The position numbers and the translations under genes are program-made. A stretch of DNA of 64,000 nucleotides from Ustilago trichophora. Lineage: Eukaryota > Basidiomycota > Ustilaginomycetes > Ustilaginales > Ustilaginaceae. The notes under the pieces are model-generated. The model was not told the DNA's origin, ran no database searches, and worked only from the letters and a program-made list of their open reading frames with translations. Below are positions 11,235 to 21,026 of the stretch, in pieces. Positions within the stretch are counted from its first letter, which is position 1; each line of letters begins with the position of its first letter. The stretch is taken from positions 682,001-746,000 of the forward strand of contig OOIN01000017.1 in the NCBI GenBank assembly GCA_900323505.1, in the 5' to 3' direction.

Positions 11235-13052
11235 CTAAAACAGCTTAGCATTGGTCGGAGTACCCTTGCCCACCCTCTTTCCCGTTTCGGATCTTCCCTC
11301 ACGACGAAGCTGTTCGACCTGAGGATGACGGGCGACCTGAGAAGGCATTACTCCTGGCGTTGAAGCAGGTCGAGTGATGCCGTCAGGATCCGACACGGCC
11401 AGCTCGGGTGTTCCGAGCCCGAGATCGATCAACGTGTGACCACCTGAGGCAGCGCTGCCGTTTTCGACACCAAAGTAGCGGCCTTTCGCCGACGATCCCT
11501 GAGACGACGCTAGATCTTCGAGCGCGATGCTCGATGTCGGAGAAGTCAAGAATGTGCCTCCACCACCAGCGCTTGGACCAGTTGGTGTCACTGTGCCGCT
11601 GCCTCTGTCCGATCCCGACAGATCGAGCGAGACCAGGCTAGATCCCCATCTTGGCGTGGAGACCGTCGTCATGTCGCTGTCGTCCTCCTCTTCCGAGATG
11701 ATGCTGATGTCCCGAGATGCGGTGCTGCCAAAGGCATCGCGGCAGAGCTCCTTGAACGAGCGAGAGCGCGATCGAAGCCCATCTGTGCCGTTGACTGCGC
11801 CGGTGCCAGGAATGGGCAGTGCGCCCGTCGAGAGTGCCAAAGTGGAACCAGAGTGACGCCGCGATCGTTTAGCTGCTAGCCGCGTGATTCGGGTCCTGGC
11901 ATCACGGTTGTCTGCGATGTTGGCGTAGCTGTACCCGATACCGATGCCGAACGGAAGCGAAAGATAGTGCAAGTCATTCGGCGATTTGCGCTCATACTCT
12001 TCGTCGTCCGAGTCTGGGCCGGTTTCATTATGCGGTGAGGGAGCTAATGACGAAGCTGCGGCGCTGCTGCGTCGTGAGAGAGTCGGTGGAGTCTTTATGC
12101 GCTCTTCCTCCTCCTCCAACGATGGTGCTGCGAGTCCGTTGGACGTGAGAGGGGTGTAGCTCGAGTCGCTGCGGAAAGGCGGGCGTGATGATCGACCCTC
12201 GCCTGACCTTCTTCGGAGTGGCGAGCGAGGTTGTCCAAGTGTCTGCATGCGCCTATACATCTCCTGGGCTGCAAGCGTGAGCACTCCAACAGCAATAATG
12301 CAGACGATGACGAGCCCAATCAACAGTCTCGAGTTCGAGTTGGGTACTAGAGGAGGTCGACTGACGGGCGAATCGCGCCGTGAGAAGAGTGTGACGAGAG
12401 CTGCGCCAGCACCTGTGATAGAGAGATTAGGATCTGGGTGGCGAACAAAGACGTAACCACTGCCGGTTTGCTTGCCAACAAGGTCTTGGTTGTAGAGGCT
12501 GGAGTGACCCGCTGATCGTTGCGTTTCGTATCGACGAGGATCTGTCTGCTGTTCAGGATGAGAACCAGACTGAGGCAAGGAGGCCGCGCCTGACTCTGCA
12601 TCTAGCACCGCATCGAGCTCGGCCAAGGGCAAGTTCTCGTATCGAAGCATGGATGGAGACGTTGAGTCGTCGGAAGTCCCGACAAGCACGCGGTCGGATG
12701 TGGACGAGCCTTGTTGCTGGTCAACGTCCTGAAAGGTGACATGCTTGCGGCGGTTCAAAGATTCTGGTGCATCCGTTGAAGTGCTTCGAGGGGTGTGGTC
12801 GGTCAAATGATCTGTCCCGGTGCCCTGACCTGTAGAGAATGCATTGTCGAGGATGGGCAGCCTGGCGCCGTGTGATTCGCTTGTTGCTGGTCTCTGCGAC
12901 GAAGAGGACGCAGATACAACAATGTAGAAAGAGCTGAAAAGAAGAGCCAACAAGGTGGGTGTTGCTCCGGCTAGTTTTGTTGCATTTAATCGCCGTCTGC
13001 GTGTCCTCGTTGGTCGAGGCTTGGACCGCGAGACGCCGTTTGTGTCAAGCAT
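11235..13052 (-). CDS. Uncharacterised membrane protein, signal anchor plus one central transmembrane segment
   Basis: 605 aa, single exon, ATG at 13052. A basic stretch (residues 15-26, RTRRRRLNATK) precedes a hydrophobic segment at about 28-49 that could be a signal peptide or anchor. Residues 50-240 are polar with an N-glycosylation sequon (Asn-Leu-Ser) shortly before a second hydrophobic segment at about 243-265 (LIGLVIVCIIAVGVLTLAA). Residues 266-605 are Ser/Gly-rich with an acidic patch (SEEEDDSD), probably cytosolic. The layout is that of a type I plasma-membrane or secretory-pathway protein, such as a sensor-like protein, but I recognise no family and see no extracellular cysteine domain. 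Confidence 0.7.
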   Translation of the reverse strand: MLDTNGVSRSKPRPTRTRRRRLNATKLAGATPTLLALLFSSFYIVVSASSSSQRPATSESHGARLPILDNAFSTGQGTGTDHLTDHTPRSTSTDAPESLNRRKHVTFQDVDQQQGSSTSDRVLVGTSDDSTSPSMLRYENLPLAELDAVLDAESGAASLPQSGSHPEQQTDPRRYETQRSAGHSSLYNQDLVGKQTGSGYVFVRHPDPNLSITGAGAALVTLFSRRDSPVSRPPLVPNSNSRLLIGLVIVCIIAVGVLTLAAQEMYRRMQTLGQPRSPLRRRSGEGRSSRPPFRSDSSYTPLTSNGLAAPSLEEEEERIKTPPTLSRRSSAAASSLAPSPHNETGPDSDDEEYERKSPNDLHYLSLPFGIGIGYSYANIADNRDARTRITRLAAKRSRRHSGSTLALSTGALPIPGTGAVNGTDGLRSRSRSFKELCRDAFGSTASRDISIISEEEDDSDMTTVSTPRWGSSLVSLDLSGSDRGSGTVTPTGPSAGGGGTFLTSPTSSIALEDLASSQGSSAKGRYFGVENGSAASGGHTLIDLGLGTPELAVSDPDGITRPASTPGVMPSQVARHPQVEQLRREGRSETGKRVGKGTPTNAKLF

Positions 13053-13794
13053 GACGACAAGAGCCGGACACGCTAAGAGCTTTGCTGTACGGTCGTGGAG
13101 AGCGGTGTCCGATGTTGCTGCTGCTAGGAAAGAAAAGTCGGTCTGAAATCAAAGATCGTCGCAAAGGTTCATTGTAGCTTGCGACTAGGCTCTACGATTG
13201 TGAGCAACTCATAGCAGTGTCGGTGAAAGTAGCGTCAGTCAAATTGAGATGTGAGCTTTTGAGCGAGATGCTGACTGCCTGCCACAATGCGGTAAGGTAT
13301 GCCGTTGACGGGGGTCGATGCTGAGAAGGCAATGTCAAGAGCGGCGCTCAAGCGGGCCGGTTGTTGTGCTTTTGTTGCTGCGAACTGAGTGTAGCGTGAC
13401 GTGGATCTCTTAGCGGGCAGATGAGGTGTTGATGATCGCTTCAGCTGATTGTGCTTCGATAAAGCGGTGAGACGATGGATTCTCGAGGGGCGACGTGAAG
13501 CAATCTGGAGTTGGCGATGACGAAATGGTCTTTTGACAACAGCCGAAAGTGAGTCGTCCGTGTGCGCGTTAGAATGCCAAGATGGATGTGGGATGAATGG
13601 GCAACGCTAATGAAATGTGAATAGGATAGGAGAAGCGAGAGCGGGAAGGTGTGTGAGAGAGGGAGAGACGATGACAAGCAAACAACCTGCCGTTCCTGAA
13701 GTTGTAGAGATGCAGTCAGCACCTCAATGGCGAATACGGCTCGAGTGTTTAGCGGATGGGTGTGTGCGGTGCGATGTGGTGTGTGGTGCACTGC

Positions 13795-13798
<4 letters not shown>

Positions 13799-13831
<33 letters not shown>
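13799..13831. repeat. (CT)n microsatellite
   Basis: About sixteen CT units in intergenic DNA between the membrane-protein gene and the tRNA gene. Confidence 0.9.
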
Positions 13832-13835
<4 letters not shown>

Positions 13836-14180
13836 CTGTGGGTGACAAGCGTGTGGAGAGAGATCTACTTCGATTGGAAATTTTACAGAAATTCCACACT
13901 CAGTTCAGCCTGGCCCCGGAAAAGCGTCAACGGGGGCCGAATGACCCCGCGACTTTGGCTCAAAAATCAACTTCAACTCAACTCTACAAAAGCACACTTT
14001 CTGTCATCCTCGGCTCAACCGAGATGTGAAGGTACCAGCGGAAATCAAGGGGTGGTCGGATCGTTCCAAAAACAGAAGTAGACACCATACTAGAATAGCA
14101 GCATGAACTCGCAAGCGCCTGACTGAGATGAGAGTGGTATTTATGTCCTCTGATCAAAAAAGAAAACACATCAAAAGAAA

Positions 14181-14285
14181 TGCAGTCTGGAGGAATCGAA
14201 CATCCGTCTGCTCGGCGCAAAGGCCTTGCTAACTCAAGTGACCACAAGCCACAACGAGCTGTACTAACCACTATACTAAGACTGC
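14181..14285 (-). tRNA. tRNA-His (anticodon GTG) with intron
   Basis: Read on the minus strand, a 7-bp acceptor stem GCAGTCT / AGACTGC is followed by discriminator A. The D-arm is TAGTATAGTGGTTAGTAC and the T-arm carries GTTCGATTC. The anticodon stem GCTCG/CGAGC encloses loop TTGTGGC with anticodon GTG. The loop is interrupted after the base 3' of the anticodon by an insert of about 33 nt, the usual position of nuclear tRNA introns. The whole gene is 105 nt. The D-arm matches the known fungal tRNA-His pattern closely. Confidence 0.9.
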
Positions 14286-14657
14286 GTAACTTTCTTGTTC
14301 TATATTGCATATATGTACCGCTGTTTCTAATCGATCTTGAAAATACTGTAACGTTCCTAGCTTGCACACAATCTTCAACGATCTGTGCTCAACAGTTCTG
14401 CTGCTGAAGATGAGACTTTTTGTTGTGGTGTTGCAGTTTGGCCACAGGCTGCCTGTTGCATTGCAGGGTCTGGGTATAGGGTTGCGTTATGACCACGTCC
14501 CTGCTAAGTTCTTGTGGAGGCATCTATCATGTAAAAAGTGGTGGATCTCACAGTAAGACCCCTCACCATCGTCACACCACGGTTGTCAAGGCTTGTCACA
14601 GAAGTACGCTCTTCAAGAATGATTTCTTGTTCCGCTTGCTTTCCATTGCGAGGATAT

Positions 14658-15974
14658 CTACTGTTTTACACTGGACATAGCGGGGGGTTGAGAATGGGAC
14701 GTATAAAGAGACAGGGGGCGGAAAGCTCTGGAAGCGCTCATCTCAGGCGCTCTTGGCAGATCTCTGCGATAGAGCGAGGCAATCGTGTCTTGTCTCAGCG
14801 CGGAGGAAAATTGAGAGTCTTGCTTCGGCAGACCGAGATTTACGATAGGTGGCAATCGCTGGCGACCCAAGTATCCAACTTGGCCACCAGCGCTGATCGC
14901 TGGCCACTTAACCGTGCAGGGCGGGGGGGAAGCAAGGTCGTCCGAAGCGTCCGACGAGAGTTCGGAGCCCTGCTCTTCCTCTCGACAGCAAGAGTGTCGT
15001 GTGCGGCAGAACGAGTGGCAAGAGCCTGTCTCCGAAGACGAAGTGATGCATGGTAAAGATGAGCCGCACGTTTCTCGGCCGTTTTGTATTTGTGGTGGTG
15101 CGGAGAGAGTCGTGGTGTCTCCGATCGAATTGTGGGCAGCTTCGACCTTGGTCAGCGAAGACGAACGGGAACGATGGCAAGGCTCATTCGGAGAAGTGGC
15201 ACCGCACTTGTGGCGACATGTGTCACTGCGGATTGATGCCTCACGGACTTCGTCGCTGCCCCAGTGCAGTCTTCGCTTGGCTGGCCTCTGCTGTTGCTCG
15301 TCTTGCGGCAAGCTCTCTCGGGCCGATGATGAAGGGGATGAAGATGTGCGGTGACCAGCCTCACTCGAGTATGTTGTATCCGAGTATTCTTGCGAGCGGC
15401 TTTCTTGCAAGTTCTCGTAATTGTGTGCGCTGCGGTAGTGTTCGTCGAGCTCAACATCGCTGCTGATTGAGGCCCTGCGCTCAGCTTGGCAGTCGCACAA
15501 GGCTCGCAGCGCCTTGTTCTCCTCCTGCAGCTTGACCACAAAATCAAGCGTGTGACTGATGATGCAGAGCTTCTCAAGCACCATGCTCGTCCGAACCTTT
15601 TCGCTCATCTCGTTCCTCGCCTTGTTGAGCTTATCCTCCTCGCGCTTGCGCTTTGGGTTCCTCTTGGCTGCAGGGCTGCTGGCCGCATCGTTGTTATCTT
15701 CCCTCTCTTTGAGAGGTGTGACGAATTTGCGCTCGATGAGGTCCTGACACTCCTTGCGGCACGCGGGAACGATGTTCTGCAGGGCGACGAGCTTCTCGTT
15801 GATCTTTTCCCTTCGGCGTCGCTCGATGATCGAGTGGTCTGTCTTGCGACGCAGCACGCGAGACTTGCGGCGAGTGCCGTCTTTGTTGAGTAGCTGTTCG
15901 CCCTCGTCGACTTGAGAAGGCATGGTCGTGGGTGAAGTGCTGGCAGTGGAATTTTTTCTCTTGGCTGGGGCCAT
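14658..15974 (-). CDS. bHLH transcription factor with long loop
   Basis: 438 aa, single exon, ATG at 15974. The basic region and helix 1 lie at about residues 46-75 (DHSIIERRRREKINEKL...), with the His, Glu and Arg residues that contact E-box DNA. Helix 2 lies at about 131-160 (SMVLEKLCIISHTLDFVVKL) and runs into a short Leu-containing coil. The loop between the helices is about 55 residues and rich in Lys/Arg and Asp/Asn, far longer than the 5-15 usual for the family but seen in some fungal bHLH factors. Residues after 170 are Ser/Cys-rich and disordered. Nuclear dimeric DNA-binding regulator; target genes unknown. Divergent from the mitochondrial release factor gene. Confidence 0.88.
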   Translation of the reverse strand: MAPAKRKNSTASTSPTTMPSQVDEGEQLLNKDGTRRKSRVLRRKTDHSIIERRRREKINEKLVALQNIVPACRKECQDLIERKFVTPLKEREDNNDAASSPAAKRNPKRKREEDKLNKARNEMSEKVRTSMVLEKLCIISHTLDFVVKLQEENKALRALCDCQAERRASISSDVELDEHYRSAHNYENLQESRSQEYSDTTYSSEAGHRTSSSPSSSARESLPQDEQQQRPAKRRLHWGSDEVREASIRSDTCRHKCGATSPNEPCHRSRSSSLTKVEAAHNSIGDTTTLSAPPQIQNGRETCGSSLPCITSSSETGSCHSFCRTRHSCCREEEQGSELSSDASDDLASPPPCTVKWPAISAGGQVGYLGRQRLPPIVNLGLPKQDSQFSSALRQDTIASLYRRDLPRAPEMSASRAFRPLSLYTSHSQPPAMSSVKQ

Positions 15975-16785
15975 CTTGCAAAAAGTAGCTGGATACGGTC
16001 AAGATGTCAAAGTGTGACTACGGTTTGATCGGATGGCTGCTATGGGGAGATGGACCGTCGTGGAGAGAAACGAACGACACACACGATGACAAGACCCTGA
16101 GCTATAAGATCCGTAGCCTGGCGGACAGTGGACATTTGTGGCATGTCTCTATACAGTACTACCCCGCAAGAGGCTGGTCAAGGGGCAGCTACCGGCGGAG
16201 TAGAGTCACGGAGGGGACACGCTGCAGGGACATTTTTGGGAGGCCAAGGAGAGTACCGTCCCGGTCACGTCGAGTCGTTTCGATAGGTGCGTACACACGA
16301 CATCGGCGAGGTTGCTGATGCAGACACTTCTTGTCGAAACGACAAAAAGACGCTTCAGCAATCTCTTCCATCACTCAGGCAAACCGAGGAAACGACATGT
16401 TGGGTTGAGCAGTGTCGTGATTCTAAACCGAGCACGCTATCAGCGCCGTAACCCACACGGTCGTTTTCTTTTGACAGCTCTTGTACCTGCGGCCTTATCG
16501 TTCAGGATGACGAGGACCCTTCCAGTCATGGCACCATCTCCTGCAATTTTGCTCACAGTGTTAGACTTTGGCTTCGCGGAACGAACTTTGATTTTTTCGG
16601 ATCGCGGACGGTGCAAACAGGGTCCGAGATCCGATGCGAAGAAAGACTTTCTTCTTAGAGTTCTGACAGGAAAGCTTCCTTGCAAGACCATTCGCTGTGA
16701 TACTTACACCTTTCCTTACACACCGATGGCACATCGACACGGCTCAAAAACAGCAGCTCAGGCTATAAAGGAACAAACAGCAACG
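15975..16785. other. Divergent intergenic region (bHLH / mitochondrial release factor)
   Basis: Shared promoter region of about 0.8 kb. The right half (16312-16785) is open in the frame of the release factor. It encodes a 158-residue extension with little presequence character, so I treat it as leader. A TACAGTA word lies at 16150-16160. Confidence 0.5.
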
Positions 16786-18279
16786 ATGACCGGCGGAAAT
16801 CTCTGTCTACTTCGAGGCTTTCCCGCTTCAACTCTCTCCAGAGCTGCCAGGGTTCCAGAGCACAAGTTGCCCTTCGCTGCCTCTCACTCAAAACGAGCTC
16901 ACTATGCACAGAAGTTGTCTGCACCGCAGAAGAGCACAGCACCAGCAATTTCAATATCCTCAACACCGTGGCGAACAATAGCACCCATCACAGTACCTAC
17001 TGGAGCTCGCCCATACGCAGCCAAGGCTGGCGGTGGAGCATCCGATTCAGAGGGCCCTTCCCTAGAAATCGACCGTGATCCGGTAGTGCGCCTTGCAAAG
17101 CTCAGAATGAACAGGCGTCAGCGTCTGCTAGAAGCAGCAGAAGGCGCCGATAGTGCGGAGATTGGCAAACAACTCAAAGAGCTCGATCCTCTCCGACAAG
17201 CGTGGGAAGCCTTTTCGGTCAAGCGCAATCAACTCATCAGCACAATCAGCATGAGTGAATCCGACCCTGACGAAGACATGCGCGCACTCGCATCCGAAGA
17301 AATACCCCTTCTCGAAGAAGAGCTGTCGTCTTTGAAAGCAGACATGGAGCAGCTCATCCTGGCATCCGTCACCGATGCGATCGAAGCCCAGGCCGTAGGT
17401 GCAGTGCTCGAAGTTCGACCTGGTGTTGGCGGTCAAGAGTCGACTCTCTTCACAGCCGAGGTGGCACGCATGTACGAGCGATTCTGCGAGCAGAAGCCAG
17501 TCGAAGAAGACGGGTCAGGAGAATGGCAGGTTGAAATGCTGTCCAGTACAAGCGTGGATGTCTCTACCTCTTCTTCAGGATCGGGTTCTGGACTCAAGGA
17601 AGCGATCATCGAGGTCAAGGGCAAGGGCGTATTCCAGAAACTCAAGTTTGAAGCTGGTGTACACCGTGTGCAGCGCATACCGGCCACGCAGAGCTTGGGC
17701 AAGCTCCAGACCTCCACGATCGCCGTCATGGTGTTGCCCATCTCGGAAGGATCAGAGAACAAGGCGGACGACTTGGTGGATCCCAAAGATGTCAAGGTTG
17801 AAGTGATGCGATCACGCGGAGCAGGTGGACAGCACGTCAACAAGACCGAATCTGCCATTCGACTGACCCACGAGCCGACGGGCATCTCAGTTTCGATGCA
17901 GGACAGCCGTTCGCAGCACCAGAATCGAACAAAAGCGTGGGCGGTGCTGCGTGCCAGGTTGCTCGACCGCAGACTGAAGCAAGAAGTGGAGGGAAACCGA
18001 GAACGCAGGCTCGCCCAAGTGGCCAGTATGGACCGAAGCGACCGTATTCGCACCTATAACTTCCCTCAGGATCGCGTTACGGACCACCGTGTCAACCTCA
18101 GCTTGAACGGCATCGATGCTATTATGGAGGGCGAGCACGATCCTGGGACAGGTCTAGACTATATCATGGAGAGCCTTCGTATCGAGAGCGAGAATCGCAA
18201 GATCAAAGCGCTGCTGGAGAACGAAGAGGCCGAGGCTGCAGATGCTGCTTCGCCATCTTCAAACAAGGGGCGAAAATGA
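16786..18279 (+). CDS. MRF1: Mitochondrial peptide chain release factor 1 (mtRF1)
   Basis: 497 aa from ATG 16786. I prefer this start over 16312 because the protein then begins with an Arg/Ser/Ala-rich mitochondrial presequence (MTGGNLCLLRGF..., ending near ARPYAAK), as the family requires. The helical N-terminal domain covers about 95-205. A core signature RPGVGGQES lies near 208, RIPATQSLGKLQTS near 295-308, and the catalytic GGQ at residues 347-349 within GAGGQHVNKTESAIRLTH. GGQ promotes peptidyl-tRNA hydrolysis on the mitoribosome at UAA/UAG stops. A Ser/Gly-rich insert (about 255-265) sits before the KEAIIEVKG strand. The C terminus ends in a disordered Ala/Glu tail. Confidence 0.93.
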   Translation: MTGGNLCLLRGFPASTLSRAARVPEHKLPFAASHSKRAHYAQKLSAPQKSTAPAISISSTPWRTIAPITVPTGARPYAAKAGGGASDSEGPSLEIDRDPVVRLAKLRMNRRQRLLEAAEGADSAEIGKQLKELDPLRQAWEAFSVKRNQLISTISMSESDPDEDMRALASEEIPLLEEELSSLKADMEQLILASVTDAIEAQAVGAVLEVRPGVGGQESTLFTAEVARMYERFCEQKPVEEDGSGEWQVEMLSSTSVDVSTSSSGSGSGLKEAIIEVKGKGVFQKLKFEAGVHRVQRIPATQSLGKLQTSTIAVMVLPISEGSENKADDLVDPKDVKVEVMRSRGAGGQHVNKTESAIRLTHEPTGISVSMQDSRSQHQNRTKAWAVLRARLLDRRLKQEVEGNRERRLAQVASMDRSDRIRTYNFPQDRVTDHRVNLSLNGIDAIMEGEHDPGTGLDYIMESLRIESENRKIKALLENEEAEAADAASPSSNKGRK

Positions 18280-18988
18280 GAGCCGAGTCAACTTGAAGCA
18301 AGGTGGCGTTCATCCTGGGACTCCATCTGGAACTCGGGTCTGTCGCCTGCCGAACAGAAACACTCTGACGAAAAGCGCCTAGATGCATCCCACCTTGCTG
18401 TGATCCCACCAACAACGCATTTATGCTGACCGGCTTGCAAGCGGTCGAACCTCCTCAAGTTGCATACACGACATACTTCGGCTCTGCTTGGCTTCAAGTG
18501 TGCGTTGCGCTTGGACCTCTTCCTAAAGAGCGCGCATAGCAACAATGCCCCACCGAAACTCCAACAGCATACAATCCCACTAAGGGGAGCCATGCAGCAT
18601 GCACCCTGCATGCTGCTGCACACAGGCTCCACTCAAGCCACCAGATACCAATCAGAAACGGCACGACCCACTCCTTGAGTTGGTGTGAATGCTCTGCCGA
18701 TTCGATACTCTTGAAGCGGCGTCCCTTGCTTGCTTTGTACTTAATTCGGCAGTGAGAATTGCCACACTTGCCACCTGCGTTGCTCCGAACTGCTTTACTA
18801 CGCACAGATGGTATACGACGGTCGACTTCTCTTGCATCTTGACTCGCCGTTCGACCTTTCATTCGTCCACTCGGTTCTCTGTATCCATCGTCACCCTACC
18901 TTCACAACATTCGCATCAGCATCAGCATCATCGACAGCACACAATATTACCAGTACTCGCCGACTGCCTTCCCTCGAAGCAAGTGGCA
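18280..18988. other. Intergenic region
   Basis: Promoter and leader of the gene at 18989. Open frames on both strands are short and without recognisable content. Confidence 0.5.
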
Positions 18989-19756
18989 ATGATGGACGCA
19001 TTCACTCAAGTCTGCCCTACCGCCACCGACGAAGGCCGCACTCTGCGTCGAAGACGATCAGCAGCGTCAGCAGCGCTCCTATCTCGTCCATCCATGCTAA
19101 CCCTTGGAGAGCTGGTCCCTTCCTTCGAGACCTGCGTTCTCATGTACGCCACTTCCATTCCTGTCGCTACGGACGCAGCTGAACAACCCGCACGGCTGAT
19201 CTATGCCCTCTTCGAGCCCAATTTCTTAGTCGACGGCACCAGCCATACCATTCGCAAGCTCGACCGCGCGTCCTGGGAACGCTTGCGCTCGCACGTTGAG
19301 GAACTTCGAATTGTAGCACTTGCATCGCGCTATGGCGATGACTCGATCTCTGAACCCAACAGTCCAATTTCAGCTACTCCCTCACGAAAGCCAGATTGCA
19401 TCTTTGACCTCTCCACACCCACCGATTCGCCCAGCCATCGCAGTGTCGCGCAGATTTATCTGCAACCCAAGTCATACACCTCGATCCCAGCACGATGCAA
19501 AGAGGAACTTCTTGAGATCGAAATTCATGGTCCTGCAGATGCAATACAGGCGGAACAGAGATGGGTTTGCTTGCCCACACAGGTAAGGGCAGTATTGCAC
19601 GATGCGGAACAGCTGATGACAGCGCCCACTACACCAAACGCAACACAGCTGAGTATGGATGAGAGGCGAAGCGTTAGTCATCAAGGTCAGACGGATCACG
19701 CGAAAACGTGCGAGCGAATCTTGCAGCTCATCCACGGTAGACCCGCATTTTCATAG
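18989..19756 (+). CDS. Uncharacterised protein
   Basis: 255 aa from the tandem ATGs at 18989/18992. The frame is open 100 codons further upstream, but that part looks like leader. The sequence is mixed and globular-looking: a basic RRRRS stretch near residue 20, a hydrophobic stretch LGELVPSFETCVLMYATSIPV at about 36-56, then LIYALFEPNFLVDGTSHTIRKLDRASWERLRSHVEEL with alternating strand and helix character. A Ser/Pro linker and a second region (IYLQPKSYTSIPARCKEELLEIEIHG) follow. No family recognised and no signal peptide. Convergent with the LysM gene, 181 bp between stops. Confidence 0.6.
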   Translation: MMDAFTQVCPTATDEGRTLRRRRSAASAALLSRPSMLTLGELVPSFETCVLMYATSIPVATDAAEQPARLIYALFEPNFLVDGTSHTIRKLDRASWERLRSHVEELRIVALASRYGDDSISEPNSPISATPSRKPDCIFDLSTPTDSPSHRSVAQIYLQPKSYTSIPARCKEELLEIEIHGPADAIQAEQRWVCLPTQVRAVLHDAEQLMTAPTTPNATQLSMDERRSVSHQGQTDHAKTCERILQLIHGRPAFS

Positions 19757-19937
19757 CCATCACTCACTTCAGTAGGAATTCTACACATGGACATTGACAC
19801 TGAGACACGATTGCAGCATCGCACACATATAGAAATAGAAAAGAAAAAGCAATTTGCCATCCGGGGCAAAGCAAAAGTCAAGATTGCATTCAAAAGCGAG
19901 TGGCAGAGTGAAGATACAACAGAGCAAAATTGAGGAA

Positions 19938-21026
19938 TCAAGGGGTATGTGATCTCTGATGATGCGAACGGGACGAGAGCGAACGATGACGTCGCTGTGG
20001 CGAATTGGTGGCGCCAGCCAGTGGCGGTAAGGAGGGATTTTGTTGCTGTTCGGCATGGTGTGGGGTATGATTAGAGCCGAGAGGAGTTGAGGAGGAAGAT
20101 AAGATTTCATCAATGAAGTTTTGCTCCATCTCGACCTGGCTAGAGGATAGGGAAGAGTGGTGTTCTTGGTGGTGTGAAGACGTATGATGCTCCTCGTGGT
20201 GATGCTCCTCGTAATGATGCTCCTCGTGGAATGTGGTGTGTTGTTGTTGTTGTTGTTGTTGTGGGGCTTGAGCGTGATCATGACGCTCGGAGGGGTTTGA
20301 GGGTGCGGGCTCAGCTTTGGGGGATGGAAGCTTTGCGTCGGACTCAATGACGTCTTGATGCAAGTCAGATTTGGTACTCGATTTTTTACCGCCTTTGCCA
20401 GAGCTGTGAGCGTGTTTTGAAGTCTGTGGATGGGTATGATGCTGCTTGTGTTGCGGGTGCTTTGTACTAGAAGAGTGGGGATGGAGCTTTTTGGCTTTGC
20501 TGGTGTCCTTAGATTTTGTCTCGGGCTTCTTTGCGCGCTCTTGAAGCAACCACGCTTGCCTGGCCTGTTCCCTAGCCACCTTGACATCGGTTGCATTGAT
20601 ACTCTTGTCTGCAGGAGGACGGATGCTACCTGCACTGACGCAGAGCATCAAACCATCGTAGACGATATTGCAATCGAGACTAGGATTGTTGCTCTGCAAA
20701 CGCTGTGTTGTGATGCCGTAGTTGCTTGCGATGCTCTCGCATGTGTCTTGCTCGGTACACTGGTGAACAAATTGACAGTCGTTTCCGTAGCGACCAAGGC
20801 AGAGCTCGGAGCCAATCTCGAGGGTGTAACAGTCGGCGCCGGCATCGAGCAAATTGAAGGCGAGGATCTGGTAGGTTGAGGTGAGGGTCTTTTGACCGAT
20901 CTTATCGCAAGTGTCGCCTGGCTGAACCGTGTAGTGTCGTGTGCAGGCGGTGTTGTTGGAGTGGAAGGCAGCACGTGCTACGAATGGTAGAAGAGCTGCT
21001 GGTAGCAGCGTGGAGAGGAGGCGCAT
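19938..21026 (-). CDS. Secreted two-LysM protein with histidine-rich tail
   Basis: 362 aa from ATG 21026, chosen because it places a signal peptide at residues 1-19 or 20 (MRLLSTLLPAALLPFVARA). The frame is open 32 codons upstream without a useful start. LysM 1 spans about 31-77 (YTVQPGDTCDKIG) and LysM 2 about 86-130 (QDTCESIASNYGI). Nine cysteines fall between 28 and 129. LysM domains of this fungal type bind chitin oligomers; secreted members can mask hyphal chitin from plant receptors or act on the cell wall. Residues 150-362 are unusual for the family: Lys/His/Ser-rich, then a glutamine run and a stretch of repeated Glu-His blocks at about 270-300. No GPI or membrane end seen. The effector role is inference. 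Confidence 0.87.
   Translation of the reverse strand: MRLLSTLLPAALLPFVARAAFHSNNTACTRHYTVQPGDTCDKIGQKTLTSTYQILAFNLLDAGADCYTLEIGSELCLGRYGNDCQFVHQCTEQDTCESIASNYGITTQRLQSNNPSLDCNIVYDGLMLCVSAGSIRPPADKSINATDVKVAREQARQAWLLQERAKKPETKSKDTSKAKKLHPHSSSTKHPQHKQHHTHPQTSKHAHSSGKGGKKSSTKSDLHQDVIESDAKLPSPKAEPAPSNPSERHDHAQAPQQQQQQQHTTFHEEHHYEEHHHEEHHTSSHHQEHHSSLSSSQVEMEQNFIDEILSSSSTPLGSNHTPHHAEQQQNPSLPPLAGATNSPQRRHRSLSSRSHHQRSHTP

Larger units (their letters stand above)
13053..14657. other. Intergenic region carrying a tRNA gene
   Basis: Promoter side of the membrane-protein gene (up to about 13.6 kb) and the 3' side of the bHLH gene. It contains a TC microsatellite (13799-13831) and the tRNA-His gene at 14181-14285. 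I see no protein gene. Confidence 0.6.

Noticed and set aside
16312..16785. N-terminal extension of the mitochondrial release factor
   Set aside because: Open frame but not presequence-like; ATG 16786 gives a normal import signal and family-like length.
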